Assembly: GCA_044867785.1 (NCBI GenBank)
Contig: JBIOVM010000005.1
Coordinates: forward strand, 1-19,361
Length of the DNA stretch: 19,361 bases
Source of the DNA: DASRDR01 sp044867785
GTDB lineage: Bacteria > Methylomirabilota > Methylomirabilia > Rokubacteriales > DASRDR01
Direction: 5' to 3'
The notes below the pieces were generated by a model. That model was not told the DNA's origin and ran no database searches. It was given only the letters and a program-made list of their open reading frames with translations. The first letter of the stretch is position 1. Each line of letters begins with the position of its first letter. Below are positions 6,534-14,393 of the stretch, one piece after another. The translations under genes and the position numbers were made by a program.

Positions 6534-7642
6534 AGCCCGGCACCGCGCGCCGTGATCGGCCAGAGGGCCTCGACGCGGCCGCCGCGGACGGCCACGTACC
6601 AGTCGTGCAGGTTGATGGTCGGATCGCAGTGGCCCGGAACGAGCCACACGCGGTCGCCGAGCGCGAGCCCGCGGCCGTCCGGCTCGAGCCGCAGCACGCC
6701 GTGCTCGTCGGAGGCGCGCTGATACTCGACGCCCGCCCGGTCCCGGACGCGGGGCATCCCCTTGTCGACCGAGAGCGCCTTGAGGCCGGCGTCGACGACC
6801 GCACGGTCGGCGGCCGGCCGGCTCATCACCGTCGCCAGGACGTACAGCGACTGCTCGAACTCCCGCGGGAACCCCTCGACCATTCCGTACTCGACGTCCA
6901 TGAAACAGTACGAGCCGGCCTGCACCTCGGTGTAGACGCCGCTCGCCGCCTCCCACCGGTACGTGCCCGTCCCCGCCCCGCTCACGGTCTCGCACGGGAG
7001 CCCGTGGCGCTTCAGCAGGTCCGCGGTCTGGCGCACCTGATCGATGGACACGTCCATCGTCGCGCGCCGCTTCTCCTCCTCGTTGATGTGCTGCGCGCGG
7101 CCATGGTAGGCCTGGAGGCCCGCGAACCGGAGCCCCGGCTGCGCCGCCACGTGGCGGGCCAGCTGGAGCGCCGGCTCGCCGGGCGGCACGCCGCACCGGC
7201 TCATCCCGACGTCGATCTCGACGAGCACCGGCAGCCGCACGCCGAAGGCGCGCGCCGCCTCGTCCAAGTCGCGGACGTTGCCCGGATCGTCGGCGCACAC
7301 GGCCACCTCCGCCTGCCGCGCGAGCGCGACCAGGCGGGCGATCTTCCGGGCGCCGACCACCTCGTTCGACACGAGGACGTTCCGAACGCCCCCGTAGACC
7401 ATCGCTTCCGCCTCGCTCACCTTCTGGCAGCAGGCGCCCACGGCGCCCCGCGCGACCTGGTGGAGAGCGACCACCGGGCATTTGTGCGTCTTGGCGTGGC
7501 CGCGGAGCCGCACGGGCGTGCCCCGGAGCGAGGCCGCCATCCGGTCGAGATTGCGCTCGTAGGCGTCCAGCTCGACGACGAGGGCCGGGGTGTCGATCTC
7601 GGCGACGGGGATTCCGATGTCGGCGGGCGGTCGCGTGGTCAC
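6530..7642 (-). CDS. DSD1 family PLP-dependent enzyme (D-threonine aldolase / D-serine dehydratase type)
   Basis: A 370-residue fold-type III PLP enzyme (alanine-racemase-like N-terminal barrel plus C-terminal beta domain). The PLP-binding Lys is K51 in RGHAKTHKCP. A metal site specific to the D-threonine aldolase / D-serine dehydratase group is seen as GHCDPTINLHDWY, with H338 and D340. The SGAGTGTYRW segment at 221-230 fits the phosphate-binding loop. Likely reactions are retro-aldol cleavage of a D-beta-hydroxy-alpha-amino acid or dehydration of D-serine-like substrates. Members of the family cannot be told apart from sequence alone. GTG at 7642 has a Shine-Dalgarno GAGGAG upstream, 25 bases after the LLM stop. 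The stop overlaps the hydrolase GTG. Length is normal. Confidence 0.87.
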   Translation of the reverse strand: MTTRPPADIGIPVAEIDTPALVVELDAYERNLDRMAASLRGTPVRLRGHAKTHKCPVVALHQVARGAVGACCQKVSEAEAMVYGGVRNVLVSNEVVGARKIARLVALARQAEVAVCADDPGNVRDLDEAARAFGVRLPVLVEIDVGMSRCGVPPGEPALQLARHVAAQPGLRFAGLQAYHGRAQHINEEEKRRATMDVSIDQVRQTADLLKRHGLPCETVSGAGTGTYRWEAASGVYTEVQAGSYCFMDVEYGMVEGFPREFEQSLYVLATVMSRPAADRAVVDAGLKALSVDKGMPRVRDRAGVEYQRASDEHGVLRLEPDGRGLALGDRVWLVPGHCDPTINLHDWYVAVRGGRVEALWPITARGAGL

Positions 7643-7667
7643 GGTGTGGTCTCCTCGGCACCGGGGG

Positions 7668-8738
7668 TCACAGGCGTGGGAGCACCTCGTCGACGAGCAG
7701 GCGCATGGACCGCGTCCAGAGCTCCCGCGGCTCCCACTCGTGGCCGATGACGAGCAGCGTCCCGAAATCGCCCACGTCCGCGCGGAGGGCGCGGATGCGG
7801 CGCACCACCTCGTCGGGATCGCCGATCAGCCACGTGTTGTCGGCCAGGTACTCGAGCGTGACCGCGCCGTCCGGCATCGCCGGATCCTGCTTGAGGACAT
7901 CGAGCCCCCGCCCTTTCTTGACGAGCGGGAAGAAGTAGCCCGTCCAGTCGCGGGCCATCGACCCGGTCAGCGCCGCCCGGCGCGCCTCCGCCGTCGTGTC
8001 GGCGACGAGGACGTCGCGCGCGATCCGCCAGGTCGCGCGGTCGGCCACCCGGCCCCCCTGCTGCGCGCCCGCCTCCACCGAGCTCCAGTGCGTCTTCAGC
8101 ACGCGGGGCGGCACGAAGTTGATGCTCATCGGGATGTAGCCGCGCTCGCCGGCCAGGGTCAGCGTGTCGGACTTCTCGGTCACGCCGGCGACCGCGATCG
8201 GCGGGTGCGGACGCTGGTACGGGCGGAAGTGGAGCCGGAGCGCGATGTCCTCCTGCGGCTCGGGAACGCGGAAGCGCCAGCGCGAAGCCTCGTAGACGCC
8301 CGGCTTCGGATCGTTCCAGAGGTCCAGGATCAGGTCCAGCGCCGCGCGGGTCACCGTGCGATGCTCCCCGGCCTTCGCGTCGAGCTCGAAGAGCTCGAGG
8401 TCGCCCGGGAAGCCGCCCGAGCCCACGCCCCAGAGGAAGCGGCCGCGCGCCATCTGGTCGAGCTGCGCGATGCGCTGAGCCAGCATGAGCGGATTGTGGT
8501 TCGGGAGGCACGAGACGCCCGTCCCGAGCTTCATCCGCTGCGTCACGCCGAGCGCCTGGGCGATGAAGAGGTCCGGGCACGGGATGTTCTCCCACTCTGC
8601 CGTGATGTGCTCGCCGACCCACGCTTCCTCGAAGCCCAGCTGGTCGAGGAACACGAGCTGCTCCAAGTCATCCGCCATCGTGCGCCCGGGATCGGCGCCC
8701 GGGGGGTGGAGCGGCATCGTGAAGTACCCGACGCGCAT
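7668..8738 (-). CDS. LLM class flavin-dependent oxidoreductase (luciferase-like monooxygenase)
   Basis: A 356-residue bacterial-luciferase-like protein and first gene of the minus-strand operon. It begins MRVGYFTMPLHP and carries the family's FEEAWVGEH segment (36-44), LGTGVSCLPNHNPLMLAQRIAQLDQ-type core (71 onward), RFLWGVGSGGF (100-110) and, later, the HPPIAVAG strand. These are typical of FMN-dependent two-component monooxygenases of the alkane/limonene/alkanesulfonate type. F420 use cannot be excluded. The substrate is unknown. Start ATG 8738 follows an excellent Shine-Dalgarno (AGAGGAGG). Upstream, a weak -10-like TACGCT lies at 8801-8796. As first gene of an operon with a PLP lyase, a hydrolase and a cupin, it plausibly starts an oxidative degradation route (inference). 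Confidence 0.88.
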   Translation of the reverse strand: MRVGYFTMPLHPPGADPGRTMADDLEQLVFLDQLGFEEAWVGEHITAEWENIPCPDLFIAQALGVTQRMKLGTGVSCLPNHNPLMLAQRIAQLDQMARGRFLWGVGSGGFPGDLELFELDAKAGEHRTVTRAALDLILDLWNDPKPGVYEASRWRFRVPEPQEDIALRLHFRPYQRPHPPIAVAGVTEKSDTLTLAGERGYIPMSINFVPPRVLKTHWSSVEAGAQQGGRVADRATWRIARDVLVADTTAEARRAALTGSMARDWTGYFFPLVKKGRGLDVLKQDPAMPDGAVTLEYLADNTWLIGDPDEVVRRIRALRADVGDFGTLLVIGHEWEPRELWTRSMRLLVDEVLPRL

Positions 8739-8871
8739 CGAGGCCTCCTCTCGCGGGAGCGGGGGCGCACGCGCGCGCCCGGTCGCGACGCGGCTAGCGT
8801 ACCATGGGCCGCCGGCGCCGCCCGGCGGTCCGGCCTCGCCGGCCGGTCGACCTCGCAGCCGCGCCGAGCGT

Positions 8872-8900
8872 TTGCCGTTCCCGATCGGCCCACGTATCCT
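8872..8900 (+). promoter_or_regulatory. Sigma-70-like promoter for the antiporter gene
   Basis: TTGCCG at 8872-8877 and TATCCT at 8895-8900 are separated by 17 bases, the ideal spacing. A start near 8907 would give a leader of about 45 bases before the antiporter GTG. The rest of the 213-base gap between the divergent LLM and antiporter genes (8739-8951) is very GC-rich and shows nothing else assignable. Confidence 0.5.
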
Positions 8901-8951
8901 GTGGCCGCATTCGGCTTCGGCGGCCCGAGCGGCCGCAGCGAGGTGCCCGCC

Positions 8952-10082
8952 GTGTCGAAGACGCTGGCTCGAGAGTGGCCAAGCCGGCTGGGTAGCGAGG
9001 GGCCGCTCCTGGCCGGCATCGCGACCGCGGCCCTGTTCCTGGCGTTCGGCAAGGGCTGGCTTGCCGACCTGTCGAGCGCCGCCTGGTTCACCTTCCTGCT
9101 GGCGTGGCTCTTCGGGGTGATCCTCGCCTCGGCGTTCGCCGTGGTGCGCCACGCCGAGGGCCTCGCCGATCGCACCGGCGAGCCTCTCGGCACGCTCGTC
9201 CTGACCCTCTGCATGAGCGGCATGGAGATGATGATGATCACCGCGGTCATGTACGAGGGGGAGCGGGAATCGGCGCTGGCGCGCGACACCATGTTCGCCA
9301 TCGTGATGATCGTGCTGAACGGGCTGATCGGGGTCTGCCTGCTGCTCGGCGGGCTCCGATACCACGAGCAGACGTACAACCTCTACGGGGCGAACGCGTT
9401 TCTGGCCGTCCTCCTGCCGCTGACCGTGCTCGGCCTCGTGCTGCCGACCTTCACGGTGTCTTCGCCCGGGCCCACTCTATCCCCGCTCCAGGCCACGTTC
9501 CTCATCGTGATGTCCGTGGGTCTCTACGCCGTCTTCCTGGCCATCCAGACCCGCCGTCACCGCGACTACTTCGTGGCGCCAGCCGCGGCGTCCGCTCCGG
9601 CCGCAGCCCATGGCACGGAGGCGCACGGCGGGTCCTCCGCTACCCGCGGCCTGCTGCTCTTGGCCTACGCGCCCCTGATCGTGCTCCTGGCGAAGTACAT
9701 CGCGGTGCCGATCGACCATGCGATCAGCGTCCTGGGGGCCCCCGCCGCGCTGGGAGGCTTCCTCGTCGCGGTCCTGATCCTGTCCCCCGAATCCCTCGCG
9801 GCCGTCCGCGCCGCGCGGGCCAACCAGCTCCAGCGCTCGATCAACCTCGCGCTGGGGACCGCGCTGTCGAGCATCAGCCTGACCGTTCCGGCGGTGCTCC
9901 TCATCGGCTTCGTGACCGACCGGAGCATCGTGCTCGGCCTGGACGCCGCCTCGACCATCCTGCTCGTGCTGACGCTGGCGGTGAGCATGCTGACGTTCGC
10001 GCTCGAGCGCACCAACGTGCTGCTGGGGGCGGTACACCTCCTGCTGTTCCTCGCGTACCTGATGCTCATCTTCGAACGATAA
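8952..10082 (+). CDS. Calcium:proton antiporter, ChaA-like
   Basis: A 376-residue inner-membrane cation/proton exchanger of the CaCA superfamily. It has about ten or eleven hydrophobic segments in two homologous halves, joined by a hydrophilic Ala/His/Gly-rich linker at about 200-232. The first alpha repeat is seen as GEPLGTLVLTLCMSGMEMMMI, with the acidic transport residue E92. The second is PESLAAVRAARANQLQRSIN (279-298) with E280, followed by LALGTALSSISLTVPAVL. These are the family's two cation-binding repeats. Expected role is export of Ca2+ (or Na+/K+) against H+ entry. Start GTG 8952 is preferred because AGCGAGG lies 9 bases upstream; in-frame GTG 8943 is the alternative. It stands alone, with its own candidate promoter, convergent with the DinB-fold gene. 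Confidence 0.87.
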   Translation: MSKTLAREWPSRLGSEGPLLAGIATAALFLAFGKGWLADLSSAAWFTFLLAWLFGVILASAFAVVRHAEGLADRTGEPLGTLVLTLCMSGMEMMMITAVMYEGERESALARDTMFAIVMIVLNGLIGVCLLLGGLRYHEQTYNLYGANAFLAVLLPLTVLGLVLPTFTVSSPGPTLSPLQATFLIVMSVGLYAVFLAIQTRRHRDYFVAPAAASAPAAAHGTEAHGGSSATRGLLLLAYAPLIVLLAKYIAVPIDHAISVLGAPAALGGFLVAVLILSPESLAAVRAARANQLQRSINLALGTALSSISLTVPAVLLIGFVTDRSIVLGLDAASTILLVLTLAVSMLTFALERTNVLLGAVHLLLFLAYLMLIFER

Positions 10083-10093
10083 GGCACGCCCTC

Positions 10094-10618
10094 TCAGCGA
10101 TCCACGATCGGCACGAAGCGGCGCCAGGGACCGATCGCCTCGCGGTACTGCTTCGCCAGCGTCTGGACGATCTGGCCGACGTGGTTCATGTCGTGGACCG
10201 TCCAAGTGGCGAGCAGCTGGCCGAGCGTCACGGAGCCGAAGTCGGGGTGAGTCCCGCGGCGCGCGAGGCGCTCCGGCGTGAGCTTCATCGCCGCCAGGGC
10301 CGTCAGGCTCCCCCGCCGCCGCTCGGCGAAGACGTCGAGCAGCTGCTCCAGCGAGAGCGTCTTGTAGCGCTCGAACTGGGCGACGCGGTCGAACGGCTCG
10401 AACGGGCGCGACTCGCCATGCTCGAGGATCACCCGGGCGCGGGGGATCCAGTTGACCTCCTCGGCGAACGTCATGTGCCCCACGGTGACGAAGGGGCTCC
10501 ATGTCTCCGGACCTTCGTCGCTGCGCGTCCACTCGTCCGACACGCCGGCCAGCAAGGCTCGCAGCGTGGCGGGCGTGCGGCTCAGCAGCTCGACCGCCCG
10601 CTCGACCCGGAACTCCAT
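10094..10618 (-). CDS. DinB-fold family protein
   Basis: A 174-residue four-helix-bundle protein of the DinB/YfiT type. The three metal-binding histidines are visible: H48 in VGHMTFAEEVNWI, and H142 and H146 in VHDMNHVGQIVQTLAKQY. The family covers metal-dependent thiol S-transferases and many uncharacterised stress proteins; no exact role can be read. Start ATG 10618 is chosen because GGGAGGA lies 5-6 bases upstream, while the upstream in-frame ATG 10639 lacks a ribosome-binding site. The gene is divergent from the dehydrogenase-kinase unit and convergent with the antiporter (11-base gap). Confidence 0.85.
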   Translation of the reverse strand: MEFRVERAVELLSRTPATLRALLAGVSDEWTRSDEGPETWSPFVTVGHMTFAEEVNWIPRARVILEHGESRPFEPFDRVAQFERYKTLSLEQLLDVFAERRRGSLTALAAMKLTPERLARRGTHPDFGSVTLGQLLATWTVHDMNHVGQIVQTLAKQYREAIGPWRRFVPIVDR

Positions 10619-10688
10619 GGCCGTCCTCCCGCGCGCCATGGTACCGCACCCGTCCCGCGAGCCCGCCCCCGCCCCGGCCCCCGCCTCC

Positions 10689-10716
10689 TGACGCCGATGG
10701 GCCGATGCGGTAGACT
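10689..10716 (+). promoter_or_regulatory. Sigma-70-like promoter for the dehydrogenase-kinase unit
   Basis: CTGACG at 10689-10694 and TAGACT at 10711-10716 are separated by 16 bases. A start near 10723 leaves a leader of about 40 bases containing the Shine-Dalgarno GGAGGAG (10748-10754) before the ATG at 10763. Confidence 0.5.
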
Positions 10717-10762
10717 GCGCCCGGAGTCCGATCGATCACCCGCATCCGGAGGAGCGACCCTC

Positions 10763-11875
10763 ATGGCTGAGACCGGCAAGCTGGCCGCGTGGCTGGGCGT
10801 GGGCAAGGGGTTCGAGATCCGCGAGTACCCGGTGCCGGACCCCAGGCCGGGGGCGGTCCTCATCAGGGTGTCCATCGCCAACATCTGCGGCTCCGACATG
10901 CACTACTGGAAGGGCGAGCAGGACCTGGAGAAGCGCGGGCGGAAGCTGCCCCTCAACACGGGGCACGAGCACATGGGCCGGGTCGCGAAGCTCGGCGCCG
11001 GGGTGACGACGGACTCGTCGGGTCAGCCGCTTCGCGAGGGGGACCGCGTGATCTACCGGTACTTCCTTCCCTGCGGGCGGTGCCGCGCCTGTCTCCGCCG
11101 CCAGACGAAGTCCTGTCCCACGCGGCAGTCCAACTGGACGGTGCCGTGCGACGTGTGGCCCCACTTCCAGGGCGGCTACGGCCAGTACTTCTACCTCGGC
11201 CCGAACCACGCGATCTTCCGGATCCCCGACGAGATCAGCGACAAGATGGCCGCGGGCATCAACTGCGCGTTCACCCAGGTCCTGGCCGGGCTCGACATCG
11301 CCGGCTTCAAGGCCGGCCGGACGGTCGCGATCCAGGGCGCGGGCGGGCTCGGCGTCTACGCCTGCGCCGTTGCCCGCGAGATGGGCGCGTCGCGGGTCAT
11401 CGTCATCGACGGCATCGACGAGCGCCTGGAGCTCGCCCGGAGCTTCGGCGCCGACGAGGTGGTCGATCTCCGCGAATGCCCGACGCCGGCGGCGCGGATC
11501 GAGCGCGTGATGGAGCTCACCGAGCGCTGGGGCGCCGACGTCGTGATGGAGCTGGTGGGCAACCCGAACGTCGTCGACGAAGGCCTCCGGATGACCGCGC
11601 CGGAAGGCACCTATCTCGAGATCGGCAACATCAACGTCGGCTGGGAGACGCGCTTCGACCCCGCCTGGATCCTCTTCGGCAACCGCCGGATCATCGGCGT
11701 CGCCCACTACGAGGCCGAGCACCTGAAGGCGACGCTCGACCTCATGATCCGGACGCGCGAGCGGTACCCCTACGACCGGATCCTCTCGCACACGTTCCCG
11801 CTGGACGAGATCAACGAAGCGTTCCGCCGGCAGGAGGACGGCCATATCACGCGCGGCGCCATCGTGCCCGTCTAG
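10763..11875 (+). CDS. Zinc-dependent alcohol/polyol dehydrogenase (MDR family)
   Basis: A 370-residue medium-chain dehydrogenase/reductase. Catalytic zinc ligands are C42 (NICGSDMHYW), H68 with E69 (GHEHMG) and probably C168 (GINCAFTQ). The structural zinc lobe is complete, with C104, C107, C110 and C118. The Rossmann motif is GAGGLG (192-197). D216 at the end of the second strand (VIVIDG) favours NAD over NADP. This fits oxidation of a secondary alcohol or polyol such as sorbitol- or threonine-type substrates; the exact substrate is not determined. Start ATG 10763 has a strong Shine-Dalgarno GGAGGAG. A sugar kinase gene follows after 62 bases on the same strand, which suggests polyol-to-ketose oxidation followed by phosphorylation (inference). 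Confidence 0.88.
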   Translation: MAETGKLAAWLGVGKGFEIREYPVPDPRPGAVLIRVSIANICGSDMHYWKGEQDLEKRGRKLPLNTGHEHMGRVAKLGAGVTTDSSGQPLREGDRVIYRYFLPCGRCRACLRRQTKSCPTRQSNWTVPCDVWPHFQGGYGQYFYLGPNHAIFRIPDEISDKMAAGINCAFTQVLAGLDIAGFKAGRTVAIQGAGGLGVYACAVAREMGASRVIVIDGIDERLELARSFGADEVVDLRECPTPAARIERVMELTERWGADVVMELVGNPNVVDEGLRMTAPEGTYLEIGNINVGWETRFDPAWILFGNRRIIGVAHYEAEHLKATLDLMIRTRERYPYDRILSHTFPLDEINEAFRRQEDGHITRGAIVPV

Positions 11876-11937
11876 CCGTCCCCGCTCCGCGGACGGAGGT
11901 GTCATCGACCGGTCCTCGTCGTGACGCCCCCGCACCG

Positions 11938-13356
11938 GTGAGCCGCTCCGTCGGCGCCTACCTCGGCATCGACTTCGGGACGACCAGCACGAAGTCCGCC
12001 CTCGTCGACGTCGAGACGGGCGCGCTGACCCGTGTGCGCCACCATCCGGCCATCCCGCCGAGCCCCGGTCCGCCCGGGCGCTTCGAGGTCCCGCTCGAGG
12101 CGATCCGGGAGCGCTTCCTCGAGCTCTGCACCGAATATGCGGCCACGCTGGACGCTCCGCTCGCCGGGATCGTCACCTGCAGCGAGATGCACGGCTTCGC
12201 GCTCGCCGACGACACGGGGCGGCCCCGGTCGGCCTACGTGAGCTGGAAGGACGAGCGCTCCCGCGAGCCGATCGCCGGCGTCGACAGCGTCAGCCTGGTC
12301 ACGCGCGCGCTCGGAGAGCGCTTCAAGGCGATCACCGGGATGCGCCCGCGACCGGGCCTGCCCCTCATGAACCTCGTTCACCTGCTGCGCGAGACCGCGC
12401 TCCCCGACGGTCTGCACGTCGTCTCGCTGCCCGAGTGGCTCGCGCGGGCCGTCGGCGACGCCACCGGGCGTGGACATCCCACCATGCTGGCCGGCATGGC
12501 GCTCTACGACGTCGAGACATCCCGAGGCTCGGACGAGCTGGTCGCGCTGGTCCGCGAGCTGACCGGCCGCTCGGTGCGGCTGGCTTCGCCGGCGGAGGCG
12601 GCCGCCGTCGCGGGAACCTGGCGCCACCGGAGCCGCCGGATCCCGATGCACGTGGGCGCCGGCGACCACCAGACGACGCTGCTCGGCGCCGGCGTGACGG
12701 CGGGCGACTGCGTCTCGCTGAACGTCGGCACCGGATCGCAGCTGGCCGTCCTCGACCGGGCGGCCGACGACCCCGCCGTCGAGCGCCGGCCGTACTTCGA
12801 CGGCGGCATGCTGCACGCGATCACGCACATCCCGGGCGGCCGCGCGCTCACGACCTTCCTCGGCTTCCTCGAGGACGCGGCGCGCGCCGGCGGAGCGCCC
12901 GCGCCCGATTTCTGGCCGCAGCTGGCCGGCCTCGATGCCGGCGACGTCGCAGGGGCGAGCCTCGACGTCGACCTCGCGGTGTTCCGCGGCGCCTGGGGGT
13001 ACGCGGGCGGCGGCCGGCTCGGCCGCATCGAGGACGGCACCTTGACCGTGCGGAACTACCTCGCGTCCGTGCTGCGCGCCTTCGTCGCGCAGTACGCGGC
13101 GCTCGTGCCGAAGCTCGATCCCGGACGCCGCCTCGGCCGGATCGTCCTGAGCGGGGGCCTCGCGCGCCGGATGCCCGCACTGCCCGGCTTGCTGGCGGCG
13201 GCGACCGGCTACGCCGTCACCGAGCCGACGGCGATCGACGAGTCGCTTCTCGGTCTCCGAGCGCTGGCGGTGGTCGCGAGCGGGCGCGCGCGGACGGTCG
13301 CCCAGGCGCACGCCGCGTTCCCTCGCGACGAGGCCGCCCCCGGCCGACCGGCCTGA
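11938..13356 (+). CDS. FGGY family carbohydrate kinase
   Basis: A 472-residue sugar kinase of the FGGY (xylulokinase/gluconokinase/glycerol kinase) fold, slightly shorter than the usual 490-520. The N-terminal ATP-phosphate motif is LGIDFGTTSTKSALVD (9-24). SEMHGFALAD (82-91) and VSWKDERS (101-108) are the usual sugar-side segments. The catalytic Asp is D243 in GAGDHQTTLLGAG, followed by LNVGTGSQLAV (261-271). The adenosine motif is LSGGLARRMP (404-413). The substrate sugar cannot be named. The start is uncertain: GTG 11938 sits directly before the kinase domain but lacks a good ribosome site, while GTG 11899 in frame overlaps a GGAGG. It probably shares a transcript with the dehydrogenase gene. 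It converges on the LLM pair (20-base gap). Confidence 0.86.
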   Translation: MSRSVGAYLGIDFGTTSTKSALVDVETGALTRVRHHPAIPPSPGPPGRFEVPLEAIRERFLELCTEYAATLDAPLAGIVTCSEMHGFALADDTGRPRSAYVSWKDERSREPIAGVDSVSLVTRALGERFKAITGMRPRPGLPLMNLVHLLRETALPDGLHVVSLPEWLARAVGDATGRGHPTMLAGMALYDVETSRGSDELVALVRELTGRSVRLASPAEAAAVAGTWRHRSRRIPMHVGAGDHQTTLLGAGVTAGDCVSLNVGTGSQLAVLDRAADDPAVERRPYFDGGMLHAITHIPGGRALTTFLGFLEDAARAGGAPAPDFWPQLAGLDAGDVAGASLDVDLAVFRGAWGYAGGGRLGRIEDGTLTVRNYLASVLRAFVAQYAALVPKLDPGRRLGRIVLSGGLARRMPALPGLLAAATGYAVTEPTAIDESLLGLRALAVVASGRARTVAQAHAAFPRDEAAPGRPA

Positions 13357-13376
13357 TCGGACGGCGGCGCCGGCGG

Positions 13377-14393
13377 CTACGCGCGCACGCGCGCCGCCAC
13401 CCGCGTGAGAAAGCGCTCGAGTCCCGCCAGATCGTAGGGCGGGCGGGCCGCCACGATGAAGTGCGTGACGCCGACGGCGACGTACTCCTGGAGCCGGTCG
13501 ACCGCGCGGCTCGCGTCGACAGGCAAGAGCGACTCCCACAGCCAGGCGCGCAGCCGATCCTCCAGCTGGGCGGCCGGCACCCCTTCGGTTTCGAGCCGCC
13601 GGCGCTCGGCGAGGAGGTTGGGATTGTGCATCCGCACCATCGCCTCCCACATCGCCTCGGCCTGGGCCTCGCTCCGCAGCACCACCGACACCCGGATGTC
13701 CTCGGCCGTGCGGCCGACCGCGCGGCAGTGCTCGCGCAGCACGTCGAGCTTTCGGGCGAAGGCGCTGGGGCCGACCTCGCCGTTCCACTCGTCGGCGTGC
13801 TTGGCGACGACCCGCAGCGTGAACCGCTCGCCGCCGCCCCCGATCAGCACCGGCAGGCGCCGGTCTCCGAGGGGTTTGGGCTCGCAGAGCGCGTCCTCGA
13901 GACGGTAGAAGCGTCCGGCGAAGCTCGTGCGGGGCTCGGTATGGAGCCGGCGGATGACCGTCAACGCCTCGTCCAGCCGCTCGATGCGCTCCCGGGTCGT
14001 GCCGAACGGAAGCCCGTAACCGTCGTGCTCCGATTGGAGCCACCCGGCCCCGAGGCCGAGCGTGAACCGCCCGCCGGCGACGTGGTCGAGCGTCGCCGCG
14101 ACGTTGGCCAGGACCGCGGGATGCCGGAACGTGTTGCTGAGCACCAGGTGCCCGACCCCGATGCGCCGCGTCTGCGCGGCGACCGCCGCCAGCAGGGTCG
14201 TGGCCTCGTAGCAGGGTCCCGTCGGGTCGCCGTAGCCGGCGTAGAAGTGGTCGGGCACCCATCCCGTGTCGAAGCCCATCTCGTCCGCCCGCCGCCAGAC
14301 CTCCAGTAGGTCGGGCCACGTCGTCTGCGCGACCCCGGTGAAGACCCCGAACCGGATCGGATGCGGCGCAGCGCCCATCGCGGCGCCCGTCAT
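13377..14393 (-). CDS. LLM class oxidoreductase, probably F420-dependent (second of pair)
   Basis: A 338-residue luciferase-like-fold protein. Its N-terminus, IRFGVFTGVAQTTWPDLLE, then WVPDHFYAGYGDPTGPCYE, resembles F420-type LLM oxidoreductases such as those of the Rv1855c group. RFTLGLGAGWLQSEHDGYG and PVLIGGGGERFTLR are the usual barrel-core segments. F420 versus FMN use is not provable from sequence here. ATG 14393 is chosen because it overlaps the TGA of the upstream LLM gene as ATGA; ATG 14378 is an in-frame alternative. No substrate is suggested. The partner gene belongs to a different LLM subgroup, so this is not a recent tandem copy. Confidence 0.85.
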   Translation of the reverse strand: MTGAAMGAAPHPIRFGVFTGVAQTTWPDLLEVWRRADEMGFDTGWVPDHFYAGYGDPTGPCYEATTLLAAVAAQTRRIGVGHLVLSNTFRHPAVLANVAATLDHVAGGRFTLGLGAGWLQSEHDGYGLPFGTTRERIERLDEALTVIRRLHTEPRTSFAGRFYRLEDALCEPKPLGDRRLPVLIGGGGERFTLRVVAKHADEWNGEVGPSAFARKLDVLREHCRAVGRTAEDIRVSVVLRSEAQAEAMWEAMVRMHNPNLLAERRRLETEGVPAAQLEDRLRAWLWESLLPVDASRAVDRLQEYVAVGVTHFIVAARPPYDLAGLERFLTRVAARVRA

